Below the pieces are notes generated by a model. It ran no database searches. It was not told where the DNA came from and saw only the letters and a list, made by a program, of their open reading frames with translations. A stretch of DNA of 32,495 nucleotides from Bacillota bacterium (GTDB lineage Bacteria > Bacillota > UBA994 > PWPR01): the NCBI GenBank assembly GCA_028280325.1, contig JANQLZ010000008.1, positions 1-32,495 on the forward strand, in the 5' to 3' direction. Both the position numbers and the translations under genes were made by a program. Shown piece by piece: positions 14,993-23,184 of the stretch (positions are counted from its first letter, which is position 1; each line of letters begins with the position of its first letter).

Positions 14993-15013
14993 TGGTAGGA
15001 GTTTTGAACTTAC

Positions 15014-15130
15014 TGAGCTTCTATAATTAAAGCTATATCTGCGTCAAACGAGTAAATCTGCTACAAAGATATGTTCCTCACATCTTTGTAGCAGATTTTC
15101 TTTTATTCCTTGATCCATAAATTAAGATTC
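15014..15130 (+). repeat. Structured ~120-bp element, copy at 15 kb (also likely terminator)
   Basis: The left internal sequence is CTATATCTGCGTCAAACG and the right is TTATTCCTTGATCCATAA. A perfect 17-bp inner stem (15054-15070 with 15082-15098, AAATCTGCTACAAAGAT) is followed by TTCTTTTATT. The outer stem is degenerate in this copy. The hairpin with its T-rich tail could end the GNAT/amidohydrolase transcript. The apical part GT, TCCTC, AC differs from other copies but keeps pairing. Confidence 0.65.
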
Positions 15131-15262
15131 AAGATTTACTGTTAAGGGTATAACTTGATTGGAGATAGCTGGTAGGATACCTGTGCCTGTTGTTAAAAGA
15201 ATTGTTAGATGATAGTATTAGCAGGTACTATAGTTGTTTTTTAATGAATAAAGGAGTTTACC

Positions 15263-16408
15263 GTGGAAGATATCATAACTTATTCGTTAAAGGCTGGCAA
15301 AGAAACTGATTATTATCAAGCAATTGGAATATTTACTAATGAGGTAATCCAGAAACTCAATAGCGAGGCAGGCCATATAGTTTCAGATTTTAAAACCTTT
15401 ATTGTAAAAAACCAAGTAGAGCATCCCAGAAGCAAGGTTGAGTATTCTCTGGAATTGCTGGTGTTGGGCATTTTGTGGAGAGTTTATTTGGCCAAAGCGT
15501 TAACTCTTAATGAGGTTCCCAAATTTTTAATGACCAGTCTCACAGCTTTTCGGGAGAAAAGCAAACTTTTCAGGGGGATTGTAAATTATTTTAAAGGGTT
15601 TTTGGGTGAGTTATGGCTATTAAAAGAAAGTAAAGCCGACAATGTTAAATTTGACACCTCAAACTTTAAAAAACTTTTGGAGTGGTTGGCTGCTACTGGC
15701 GAGTTTAAGCAAGAAGTAAACCGTTTGCAGAGTTGGTACAGTTATTTGGGCATGAAGTCGGCCGCAGCAAGTTCAGCTACTATTGGTTTTGCTGTGAATT
15801 TAGCAAAATGGTTTGAAAAAAGAAGTAATCGGGAAATTGGCTATTTTACTGAGAGAGTAAATGATTTCCTGATAAATGATTATAATCAGTACAAGTATCA
15901 GGAAGATAATATCTTCTGTGGACGATCCAGAGTAGAATATCACATGAATATGGTTGGAGCCGAGATATTAAACAGGGCTTTCAGAGAAGACTTTATTAGT
16001 ACTGAAGAAAAGCGAGTTCTGTTACCGGTTTGCCTGAGGTTTCAGTCGGAGGCAAACTGTCAGGCCACCAGTTCTCAGAATGGCCGGCAATGTACTGGGT
16101 GTACTACTCAATGTAAAGTTAATGATTTGTCTCAAATGGGAGAAAAGCATGGTTTTCAGGTTCAAATAATCGCTCATCAATCCACTGCTTTTCAGAAAGA
16201 TAAGATTGAGCCAAACAAGGTTGGAATAGTCGGTATCGCCTGTGTACTCAATCTCTTAGCTGGCGGCTGGCAGGCCAAGGATTTGGGTTTGGTACCCCAA
16301 TGTGTTTTACTCGACTATTGTGGATGTAAAAGCCATTGGCATGACAGTGGTTTAGTCACCGATATCAATTATGTTCAACTTAAAAATATCTTGCAAATAG
16401 CTGAATAA
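15263..16408 (+). CDS. DUF116 domain protein (cysteine-rich)
   Basis: 381-residue protein whose C-terminal third is the DUF116 domain: C277-x2-C280-x3-C284 in GRQCTGCTTQCKV, the VGIVGIACVLNLLAGG strand-turn (C327), C347, then C353-G-C355-KSHWH. The conserved cysteines suggest an iron-sulfur or zinc site. The N-terminal 250 residues are mostly helical with no recognised domain. DUF116 function is not established; it is sometimes found beside lipoate-ligase-like or radical SAM genes, none of which is here. The start is GTG at 15263 after AAAGGAG. Single gene ending at a strong hairpin shared with the convergent haloperoxidase-like gene. Confidence 0.75.
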   Translation: MEDIITYSLKAGKETDYYQAIGIFTNEVIQKLNSEAGHIVSDFKTFIVKNQVEHPRSKVEYSLELLVLGILWRVYLAKALTLNEVPKFLMTSLTAFREKSKLFRGIVNYFKGFLGELWLLKESKADNVKFDTSNFKKLLEWLAATGEFKQEVNRLQSWYSYLGMKSAAASSATIGFAVNLAKWFEKRSNREIGYFTERVNDFLINDYNQYKYQEDNIFCGRSRVEYHMNMVGAEILNRAFREDFISTEEKRVLLPVCLRFQSEANCQATSSQNGRQCTGCTTQCKVNDLSQMGEKHGFQVQIIAHQSTAFQKDKIEPNKVGIVGIACVLNLLAGGWQAKDLGLVPQCVLLDYCGCKSHWHDSGLVTDINYVQLKNILQIAE

Positions 16409-16430
16409 GAACAGAAAACTAAGATAATAA

Positions 16431-16462
16431 AGAGCTGGCTAAATATTGTTTTAGCCAGCTCT
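16431..16462. terminator. Bidirectional terminator between convergent genes
   Basis: A perfect 13-bp stem AGAGCTGGCTAAA (16431-16443) / TTTAGCCAGCTCT (16450-16462) with a 6-base loop. It is flanked by GTTTG on the plus side and TTTATTATCTT on the minus side, so it can serve both the DUF116 gene and the minus-strand gene ending at 16511. Confidence 0.75.
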
Positions 16463-16510
16463 GTTTGTGGGAGTTAAACTGGAATACTTTTCGGTGTCAG
16501 GTAATAGTCC

Positions 16511-17389
16511 TTACCAGCATTCACAGGTATCCATAGTTTTTGAGGTGCATTTCATGCTGCCAAAAAACGGAATAACCTGTTTAAATGGCGGAGGAGGCAG
16601 GGGTGGATCTTTACTAACTAATATCGGGTAATCTATTTGAGACTGATTAATATCATATTGCTGACGCAGTTGTTCGACAACAATCCTGCCAATCTGTCTG
16701 CCTAACCTTAAACCCTCTCGGAGATCTACCGGATAATGAACCCCTCCATAAAGTCTTGATATAGCACACTGCCTGGCCAGCTGGTTGAGCCTTTCCTGGT
16801 CAGCTTGAAAATAGTAGGAAAGTACAACTTCAGCACATCCGGCAATAACAGCATGGCCTGCCGGGTAGCTGGGGTGTCGGGGTGTACATAAAAATGTCGC
16901 CAGATTCTGATCAAACTGATTGGGCCTGGCTATCTGCCACCTGAATTTAAAATGCCAGGCAATAACAAAGGCATCGTTCAGAGCTCCCTGTACAGCAGCC
17001 AAAATACGGGCTGCTTGAGGGGCTGCAATATTGTAAGTGGTTATTAAAATATCAATAATCGGTGTCCATTGCTTTGTTGCAGGACCTGTACCCCAGTAAG
17101 TGGCGATCTTTTTTTGGCGATTAGTTAGATTATTCAGGGTTTCTTTAACAATTTCAAGTTGCTTTCCTGCAAAATCAATACCAGCACTTGGGCTTCTAAT
17201 CTCAAAGCTGACTACATTACCTTCTGGATCTAAAAATCTACCCTGTTCGTCACGGCCAAAAAAATAGGTTGGCCAGGAACTGGCAAAAGGATCTTCAGCA
17301 TTTGGTACTCTCTTTTCTCCAGCATATGAAAGCATACTCCACATACGAGGTATATTTCGCTTGGGCCAACATGCTTTTCTTTTTTCCAT
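16511..17389 (-). CDS. Vanadium-dependent haloperoxidase/PAP2-type phosphatase
   Basis: 292-residue protein of the acid phosphatase/vanadium haloperoxidase fold. The three oxyanion-binding motifs are present: K148-x6-R155-P156; P173-SYPAGH179; S211-R212-x5-H218-x3-D222. In the second motif the usual PSGH serine is Ala (PAGH), which removes one phosphate/vanadate ligand. No signal peptide or membrane helices, unlike typical membrane PAP2 lipid phosphatases, so a soluble haloperoxidase-like form is more likely. The C-terminus (CTSKTMDTCECW) is rich in cysteine and unusual. AAAGGTGG precedes the ATG. Activity (haloperoxidase or phosphatase) cannot be settled from sequence. Confidence 0.8.
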   Translation of the reverse strand: MEKRKACWPKRNIPRMWSMLSYAGEKRVPNAEDPFASSWPTYFFGRDEQGRFLDPEGNVVSFEIRSPSAGIDFAGKQLEIVKETLNNLTNRQKKIATYWGTGPATKQWTPIIDILITTYNIAAPQAARILAAVQGALNDAFVIAWHFKFRWQIARPNQFDQNLATFLCTPRHPSYPAGHAVIAGCAEVVLSYYFQADQERLNQLARQCAISRLYGGVHYPVDLREGLRLGRQIGRIVVEQLRQQYDINQSQIDYPILVSKDPPLPPPPFKQVIPFFGSMKCTSKTMDTCECW

Positions 17390-17603
17390 TATTATACCAC
17401 CTTTATTAACCTGTCCGGCTTAAGGACAAGTTGCATTTGCTACATAATATGTGTCAGGGTGCTATATGTGTTACAGCTTAACCCAGAATGTAATGTGCTC
17501 TTGACTTTTCAGAGGTACTTAGAGGGCAACTAAAAAAGAGATTAAGACTCTGATCTTAATATCCTGCACTAATATATTTTCTGGCAAAATGATTTAACCA
17601 AGA

Positions 17604-17647
17604 ATCGCTCAAAATAAGAAAAAGTATTTTGAGCGATCCTCCACAAT
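17604..17647. terminator. Stem-loop downstream of the proteolipid gene
   Basis: A 13-bp perfect stem ATCGCTCAAAATA (17604-17616) / TATTTTGAGCGAT (17635-17647) with an 18-base A-rich loop lies 24 bases beyond the stop of the minus-strand c-subunit-like gene. There is no good T run on the minus side, so termination is likely but not certain. Confidence 0.5.
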
Positions 17648-17670
17648 TATTATGATAATATGCTGGTCTG

Positions 17671-18180
17671 TCAGTCCTCCTGAGCAGGGGGAGTTGGCCT
17701 GGCTAATTTTATTAAGCAAACAGCTACTATAAAGGCCAGTACTGTTGGAACCAGGGCAAACCAAATACCAGTTAACAGGCCTTCTCTGATAAGTTCTGTA
17801 GCCTCCGGCTGTCTGGCAATAGCTTCAACAGCATTGCCAGTAGCAAGGCCAATACCTCTACCAGCACCGAGCCCGCTGATAATGGCAAGTCCTGCTCCCA
17901 ATGCTGTTAATCTGCCGCTTAAATAACTGCTATAACGTTTATTACAGGCAATCTTTAAGAGGCAGGCTGCGATGATAGCAGCTGCAATAATTGGCAACAG
18001 TGTATAAATGTTTGCCAATATTAAAGTTTCTTTAATCTTTTCAAATGCTTCAGGCTGTCTGCCAATGCCTTCAACTGCCAGGCTGGTAGCATGACCAATG
18101 CCTTCACTGACCCCAATACCAACTAACATGGCAACCCCAGCACCGAGGGCTGCAAAGCCGCGGTTGATTATTCTATTCAT
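17671..18180 (-). CDS. Tandem ATP-synthase c-subunit-like proteolipid lacking the ion-binding carboxylate
   Basis: 169-residue membrane protein made of two c-subunit hairpins. Each has helix 1 with GAG...GIG repeats, the polar loop (EGIGRQPEA, residues 37-45; EAIARQPEA, 119-127) and helix 2 ending LLPIIAAAIIA or LVPTVLAFIV. Length and the four-helix layout resemble V-type NtpK proteolipids. The essential Glu/Asp of helix 2 is missing in both hairpins: the places aligning with the usual EALP read TLLP and ALVP. Instead helix 1 carries E26 in the first hairpin and R108 at the equivalent position in the second. No other ATPase gene is near. It is therefore probably not a working rotor subunit; a divergent membrane ring or pore protein is possible. 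Start ATG at 18180. Confidence 0.8.
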   Translation of the reverse strand: MNRIINRGFAALGAGVAMLVGIGVSEGIGHATSLAVEGIGRQPEAFEKIKETLILANIYTLLPIIAAAIIAACLLKIACNKRYSSYLSGRLTALGAGLAIISGLGAGRGIGLATGNAVEAIARQPEATELIREGLLTGIWFALVPTVLAFIVAVCLIKLARPTPPAQED

Positions 18181-18394
18181 TTGCTTTTTTCCTTTCTGTA
18201 TTGCTTGTTCTCTTTATAGTATGTTACTGTCAATAAAGCTTGTGCCAGAAATGTGGAGTATAACAATCAACAGCAGCATCTGCTGTACGGATTAAGTGTT
18301 TTGCAAATAAAAACAGCTGTAATTTACAATAATAAGCATATGCTGTCAGCCTGTATTGATGGTTTACTTTAATCAATAAGAAAGTAGTTTGATT

Positions 18395-19195
18395 ATGTCA
18401 AAGAAGATTCTAATAACCGGTGCTGGAACAGGAATAGGTAAAGATGCTGCCCTGGAACTGGGCAGAAGGGGGCATACGGTGTATGCCACTTGTCACTATC
18501 ATGAAGAAACCAAAGCTTTAAGCAAAACAGCTGAGGCAGAGGATTTAAACTTGATACCATTTAAACTGGATATTTTAGAGGAAAAAGACAGGTCGCTGGT
18601 TCATCAGTATGACCTCGATGTTTTGATAAATAATGCTGCTATTGGCTTGTCAGGTTCGGCTGCAGAGATTAGTGTCAAGAGATACCGAGAGGTGTACGAA
18701 ACAAATATTTTTGCTACAGTTGCGATTACCCAGGAAGTGCTTAAGGGTATGATAAAAAGAAAGAAAGGGCGGGTAATTTTTATAACCTCTCTGGCAGGGC
18801 GGATATCAATGCCCTTTTTCTCGCCTTACAGCTCTTCTAAGCATGCTTTGGAGGCGATTGCAGCATCGTTAACTGTTGAGCTGAAAAAACTTAAATCCCA
18901 AGGTGTAAATATTGATGTAACTATTATTGAACCTGGAGCCTATGCCACCGGCTTTAACCAAAGAATGATAGAGTCTAAGTTTGGCTGGATGACACAAAAG
19001 TCTTATTTTAACTTCATGCTTTCAAAACTGAGAGATACTGAGTTAAAGCAATTCAATAAAATGGAGCTTAAAACTAATGATACAGTAGTCAGAAAATACG
19101 TTAAAGCTTGTGAATTACGCCAGGTAAAGCAAAGATATGTTGCTCCTCAGATACAGGGCATTGCTGTGCAGTTAATGCGAATACTGGGTAAGTAA
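18395..19195 (+). CDS. Short-chain dehydrogenase/reductase (SDR)
   Basis: 266-residue classical SDR. The nucleotide-binding motif TGAGTGIG covers residues 8-15; NNAA 79-82; catalytic S132, Y145 and K149 (YSSSK). The cofactor is NAD(P)H. Substrate unknown; the extended C-terminal region after residue 185 (RMIESKFGWMTQKSYFNFML) probably forms the substrate lid. A TTG two codons upstream (18389) is possible, but ATG 18395 is preferred; the ribosome site (AAGAAAG) is weak in either case. Monocistronic, divergent from the proteolipid gene. Confidence 0.88.
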   Translation: MSKKILITGAGTGIGKDAALELGRRGHTVYATCHYHEETKALSKTAEAEDLNLIPFKLDILEEKDRSLVHQYDLDVLINNAAIGLSGSAAEISVKRYREVYETNIFATVAITQEVLKGMIKRKKGRVIFITSLAGRISMPFFSPYSSSKHALEAIAASLTVELKKLKSQGVNIDVTIIEPGAYATGFNQRMIESKFGWMTQKSYFNFMLSKLRDTELKQFNKMELKTNDTVVRKYVKACELRQVKQRYVAPQIQGIAVQLMRILGK

Positions 19196-19319
19196 TTGTT
19201 TAATCTGCTCGTAAAGCAACTTGATTTGCTGATGATCAATAAATAAAAAAGTAAAATACATGTTATATTCCAGCACGATGTGGTATATATAAATAGATTG
19301 ACCAAGTAGGAGTGAGACA

Positions 19320-20258
19320 ATGTACGAGGATATCAATAGAAAGCTGGAAGAATTAAAAGCAGGTATTCAGCGCACCAGCAAAATAGACAGTAAGATCAAA
19401 GCATTTAAACAGGATGAAGAGAGATTGCAAACAAAGCTCGAAAGCTTAAAAACACAGCTAACCAAGGAAGATCAAGATGTAAAAAGATTTGAGAAAACCA
19501 ATTTAACAACAATATTTTACAGGTTTTTAGGCAGCTATGAAAGCCAGGTTGAAAAAGAGAGGCAAGAGGCTTTGGCAGCTAAACTGAAGTACGATCAGTG
19601 TTTTCGAGAATTAGAAGAGGCTAAATATCAGTTGGGTAAACTAACTGCAGAAAAGTTGGAATACCTTCATTGCAGCAAAGACTATCAGGATCTATATCAA
19701 AAGAAACTGCAGCTCCTTCAAAGCTCTCAAACCAAGGATGCAGCTAAAGTTATGGCTATTACTGAGAATATCGCAGGTGCCAAAGCCAATTTAACTGAAA
19801 TACAGGAAGCCATTGATGTAGGAGACAAGGTACTAAATTGCTTGAGCCAGGTCAGAGACAGCTTAAAAAGCGCTCGGGGCTGGGGGGTCTGGGATATGTT
19901 AGGTGGGGGCTTAATATCAAACCTGGTTAAACATTCTCATATTGATAAAGCTAAAGGCACAAGCGGAGAAGTACAGAACCTGCTTAGCCAGTTTAAAAAT
20001 GAACTCGCTGATATTCAAATTACAAGCGATATCAATATAGAGATAAGTGGTTTCTCAAAATTTGCTGACTTCTTTTTTGATGGACTTTTGGCCGATTGGT
20101 TTGTTCAATCCAAAATAACCTCGGCCCAGACCAGTGTAGATGAGGTGCAAGAACAGGTAGATATGGTAATACAGAAGTTAAATGAGATGAAAGACAGCGT
20201 CAACAGCAGTATTAAAAATTATCAAGCTGAACTCGATAGTATAATGAGTGCAAACTAG
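19320..20258 (+). CDS. Coiled-coil protein of unknown function
   Basis: 312-residue soluble protein dominated by charged heptad-like sequence: coiled coils at about residues 1-60, 70-135, 140-170 and 255-310. A non-coiled central patch with Gly and Trp (GWGVWDMLGGGLISNLVKHS, residues 187-206) and SGFSKFADFFFDGLLADWFV (244-263) could contact membrane or a partner. No signal peptide. I recognise the general type (Gram-positive hypothetical proteins with a central GGG-hydrophobic patch) but no named family. AGGAGTGAG precedes the ATG. It stands alone and is followed by repeat arrays. Confidence 0.75.
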   Translation: MYEDINRKLEELKAGIQRTSKIDSKIKAFKQDEERLQTKLESLKTQLTKEDQDVKRFEKTNLTTIFYRFLGSYESQVEKERQEALAAKLKYDQCFRELEEAKYQLGKLTAEKLEYLHCSKDYQDLYQKKLQLLQSSQTKDAAKVMAITENIAGAKANLTEIQEAIDVGDKVLNCLSQVRDSLKSARGWGVWDMLGGGLISNLVKHSHIDKAKGTSGEVQNLLSQFKNELADIQITSDINIEISGFSKFADFFFDGLLADWFVQSKITSAQTSVDEVQEQVDMVIQKLNEMKDSVNSSIKNYQAELDSIMSAN

Positions 20259-20296
20259 CCTGTTGGCTTATATGGTGATGCTGGATGCTTCTTTTA

Positions 20297-20349
20297 CAAT
20301 AGCTGAACTATTGCTAAACCATTGCTGAACGATTGCTGGAACAATTGTC
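20297..20349 (+). repeat. 11-bp ATTG-unit array
   Basis: After TTTTACAATAG come CTGAACTATTG, CTAAACCATTG, CTGAACGATTG and CTGGAACAATTG in register. It lies 38 bases after the coiled-coil gene. This is the clearest array of the family. Confidence 0.65.
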
Positions 20350-20390
20350 GGAAAAAGAACCTGACCGTATGTTGTGGGTTTGCTGACGCA

Positions 20391-20523
20391 AACGGGTTGG
20401 GATTGCTATGAATTGTTATTGGCCTCGCCTTTTGAAAGCGTGGCGCAATTGGTTGGCTATGGTATTCTGCAGGTAGTTTTGCTTAACATTTTATACCAGT
20501 AGGGGCGAACCTCGTGTTCGCCC
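20391..20523 (+). repeat. Hairpin cluster and TAGGGGCGAAC hairpin
   Basis: TTTGCTGACGCAAAC, AATTGCTATGAATTG and CGCCTTTTGAAAGCG form consecutive small stems matching the order at 10186-10262. Beyond them, GGGCGAAC (20503-20510) pairs with GTTCGCCC (20516-20523) in a hairpin beginning TAGGGG, akin to those at 6949 and 25960. Confidence 0.45.
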
Positions 20524-20635
20524 GTTCATAGAACTGTATAAACACACACTTATTTTTCTTCCTAGGGTCTGTAAAACTGTGTCTAAAAGATCTCATATCT
20601 ACTTGGCGATAGCAATAAGGAATCCGGCCTAACAA

Positions 20636-20732
20636 AACAACTGCCAAACTATTGCCAAACTATCGCCCCACCATTGCCAAACAATCGCTCCAGCAACTGT
20701 CAAGCAATCGTTTAAGCAATTGTTAAACCCAA
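20636..20732 (-). repeat. Long 11-12-bp unit array upstream of the lipoprotein gene
   Basis: Read on the minus strand about eight units: TTTAACAATTG, CTTAAACGATTG, CTTGACAGTTG, CTGGAGCGATTG, TTTGGCAATGG, TGGGGCGATAG, TTTGGCAATAG, TTTGGCAGTTG. The array ends about 25 bases before the lipoprotein start, so it occupies the promoter/leader region of that gene. Confidence 0.6.
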
Positions 20733-20756
20733 CAAAAGTTCAATCGGAGGTAAACT

Positions 20757-21398
20757 ATGAAAAAGTATCTGGTACTGTTACTGTTGACCACCCTGATATT
20801 TGCAGCGGGCTGTAAACAGACTGCCAAGGATTACTCTGAAGATAACGCCCTAATACAGAGTTTATTTCCCAACCAGAGTGGGTTTCGCTGGTTTTACAAT
20901 GGCTATGCAGAATATGGTCACAGCATGACATTAGATGCAATAGATGTCGAAGAAAACAAAATCACCTATCATATTAACGGGCAGGTTGACGATGCCTCCG
21001 GCGGGGAGGGTAGTGGTGAGTATCATCTCACTGCTGATTACACCATTGAGAGGGGTGCCCTGTATCAGGTAATTGACGCTCCGATGATTATGGATAAAAA
21101 CTATCAGACTATAGTACTGATTAAAACCCCATTAGAAGCCGGGGCAACCTGGGAGCAGTTAATTGTAGATCAAGATAACAATGAGATCAAGTTGAAATCA
21201 ACTATTGAGCAGATCACTGCCACCGATGAAGGCAAGACATACAAAGTACGCTATCAGGAACAGGACAGTGATTATTATGAGATTAGAGTGATTCGGGAAG
21301 GCATTGGTGTAATTCAATTCAGCAGATTATTTACCTCCGGCAAGGAAAGCTATGAAATTGGCTATGCTTTATATGAAGAAATAAGCGGAATTAAATAA
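20757..21398 (+). CDS. Lipoprotein of unknown function
   Basis: 213-residue exported lipoprotein. It has a Lys-rich N-terminus, hydrophobic core LVLLLLTTLIF and lipobox FAAGC with Cys19, then a beta-rich mature domain (FRWFYNGYAEYGHSMTLDAI; YTIERGALYQVI; GATWEQLIVDQDNNEIKLKS). The phrase LEAGATWEQ and the alternating strands are reminiscent of outer-surface lipoproteins that bind ligands in a beta-sandwich, but I recognise no named family. CGGAGG precedes the ATG at good spacing. The 11-bp repeat array lies immediately upstream, so the 5' leader of the mRNA may contain it. Confidence 0.8.
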   Translation: MKKYLVLLLLTTLIFAAGCKQTAKDYSEDNALIQSLFPNQSGFRWFYNGYAEYGHSMTLDAIDVEENKITYHINGQVDDASGGEGSGEYHLTADYTIERGALYQVIDAPMIMDKNYQTIVLIKTPLEAGATWEQLIVDQDNNEIKLKSTIEQITATDEGKTYKVRYQEQDSDYYEIRVIREGIGVIQFSRLFTSGKESYEIGYALYEEISGIK

Positions 21399-21427
21399 AT
21401 TGCTTACAATATTGAAGCAAATGTGTT

Positions 21428-21715
21428 CTATTTTTTCTTTTCTACATTAAGTTTTTGATCAACAATTATCATGCTACCAGGCCAGAGTGCATCAAGTTTA
21501 TTGTCATATTCTACTCGAATCAGGCTGTAGGGGACATCATTTTGCTTAAAAGTAAACTCAGTATCATGTTCTTTACTAATAATTATATTGAAAGTTTTTT
21601 GTTTAGTTGTGGTAAATCTATGAACTATTTCTCTTCTCCAGTCAATTGCTTCAATTGACACATCAAAAGGAGGTTCTCCTTCTTTGCCGGCAATTATTAT
21701 ATAATCGCATTTTTT
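21428..21715 (-). pseudogene. C-terminal part of the exported protein gene, -1 frame
   Basis: This frame is open from the A8 run (21710-21717 on the plus strand as T8) to the stop at 21428, and overlaps the end of the upstream frame. Re-reading one A in the run joins it to the upstream ORF, giving a protein of about 305 residues continuing CDYIIIAGKEGEPPFDVSIE. A GTG start at 21661 would give 77 residues, but its ribosome site (AAGGAG) is 14 bases away and buried in an 8-bp hairpin. Either the gene is frameshifted (natural or sequencing error), or it is expressed by slippage at AAAAAAT. Confidence 0.6.
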
Positions 21716-22338
21716 TTATTGGCATTGGGGTACACGTGATATCCGCTGACTTGTCCCCATCTTATTTTGAAATCCTCGTCAATAAACTGAGGTATTTCAT
21801 GTTTAGAATAGATAACCTGGCTGGTCCACTTCTTACTTTCCACCATTTTCTTACCGTCTCCCCACCACTGGTTAATGGTTAAAGTTTGAGGGCTGTTTAT
21901 TTCAATAAAGAACTGTTTGGCATTGCCGGAAATCTTAAATACTACAAATGGAAAACGGGACTCACTACTGTATTCATATGGTAAAGAGGAGCTATTTTCA
22001 GTAATATCTAATTCATATGTTCCATACATCGTCTTTTTATCTCCATCGACTGCCAGACAGTGGTATTTATGACTATTGATATCTACATCATAACCTTTCT
22101 TGAATTCCTCTCCTCCACATACTATCAGATAGGCATCTTTATCAGTAAAATTACTTGAGAAAAAATAAGCACCTCTTTCCAGTTCAGTTTCAGCCAACAC
22201 TTCTTGGATTACGGCTGGTACTTTACTGGTATTGGTAATTTTCTCAAACTCAAAATCAATAATTTCATTTCTAACCCCTGCAATTAGCAATAAAGAAAAA
22301 AGTAGTACAGCTACTATATTTACATATTTATTCTTCAT
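21697..22338 (-). CDS. Exported/membrane-anchored protein, N-terminal part of split gene
   Basis: 213 residues as read. A signal peptide or anchor (KYVNIVAVLLFSLLLIAGV, residues 4-22) is followed by a beta-rich extracytoplasmic domain with aromatic patches (NQWWGDGKKMVESKKW; FKIRWGQVSGYHVYP). No named family recognised. The frame stops TAA soon after an A8 run, whereas the -1 frame continues open for 95 codons (see 21428-21715), so the full product is probably about 305 residues. It is convergent with the lipoprotein gene and of the same general character (secreted, beta-rich). The ATG is at 22338, preceded by GAGGGAGTTGAG. Confidence 0.65.
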   Translation of the reverse strand: MKNKYVNIVAVLLFSLLLIAGVRNEIIDFEFEKITNTSKVPAVIQEVLAETELERGAYFFSSNFTDKDAYLIVCGGEEFKKGYDVDINSHKYHCLAVDGDKKTMYGTYELDITENSSSLPYEYSSESRFPFVVFKISGNAKQFFIEINSPQTLTINQWWGDGKKMVESKKWTSQVIYSKHEIPQFIDEDFKIRWGQVSGYHVYPNANKKNAII

Positions 22339-22567
22339 TTTCTCAACTCCCTCTTACTTATAATATCATATGATTTGGGAATAAAAACCACCTGCTTATT
22401 ATGTGGTAAGTTACTAAAGCAAAAAAGTATCTTGTAACGAGAATATATTTATGTTCGTCGGACATTAGAAATAATCCAGTGTAAAAAAAGTTAGTAAAAC
22501 TTGATAGGTTTAATATCTATTAATGGAATTAATTACAAACAAGCATAAAAAACTATTTTGCTACTAT

Positions 22568-22625
22568 TTGTAGTATAATTGTTATATAAATAATAAAGAT
22601 GTAACAGTTTGTAGTATGCATCTTT
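22568..22625 (+). promoter_or_regulatory. Promoter and 5'-leader stem for the small membrane protein
   Basis: TTGTAG (22568-22573) and TAATAA (22591-22596), 17 bases apart, or the TATAAT at 22574-22579 alone, could be the promoter. AAAGATG (22595-22601) pairs with CATCTTT (22619-22625), forming a leader stem just before the GAGGAGGGG ribosome site. The rest of 22339-22567 shows nothing else. Confidence 0.35.
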
Positions 22626-22648
22626 AAATTAAATAGAGGAGGGGCAGC

Positions 22649-23008
22649 ATGTTTAAAAACCTTGGTGATCTTAGCGTAAAAAGAAGCTGGCAGGAGGCAA
22701 TTGGTTTTTATATTGCGTATCTGTTGCTGGGTATGTTACTAGGGGCATTAACTGGTGTTATTGCTGGAATTACTAATCCGGAGAATGGCCTTGAATTAGC
22801 ACGTGTAGCTGGATCAGTTGTTGCTACAATTTACAGTGTAGCATTGTATTTTACTATCTATATTAAAAAGAAAATGTCTTCATTTATCTTTATCTTACTT
22901 GGTTTGGTTGCTGGTGTAGCCAGTGTGTTTGTTGGCAATTTGGTTGCTTTAGTATTTGTGGCTGTACTTACAACCAGAGGCGCAGAAAAAGAAGTAGTTG
23001 TCAGTTAA
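22649..23008 (+). CDS. Small integral membrane protein
   Basis: 119 residues with three to four membrane helices (about residues 17-42, 48-70, 76-92, 94-108), a short basic loop IKKKMSS (positive-inside) and a charged C-terminus. No catalytic motif and no recognised family. Very strong ribosome site GAGGAGGGG. Single gene; a terminator-like hairpin lies about 145 bases downstream. Function unknown. Confidence 0.75.
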   Translation: MFKNLGDLSVKRSWQEAIGFYIAYLLLGMLLGALTGVIAGITNPENGLELARVAGSVVATIYSVALYFTIYIKKKMSSFIFILLGLVAGVASVFVGNLVALVFVAVLTTRGAEKEVVVS

Positions 23009-23152
23009 TGAAACCCGTTAACGATCATAATAGCAAGCCTTAATCCAGTTATACAAGTTTTATCGTCATTTTAATTTTTTATCATAAATAAGGCTTTATT
23101 TTGCAATTAGCTAGATGGTTCATTAGCTTTGGCAAAGGTTAATATTTTTTAT

Positions 23153-23184
23153 GTCACCTAAAAGTAAAAGGTGGCTATTTTTAT
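23153..23184 (+). terminator. Intrinsic terminator after the small membrane protein gene
   Basis: A 7-bp stem (one G-T pair) with a 9-base loop, followed by TATTTTTATT. It is 145 bases past the stop, so the transcript would have a long 3' end. Confidence 0.5.
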
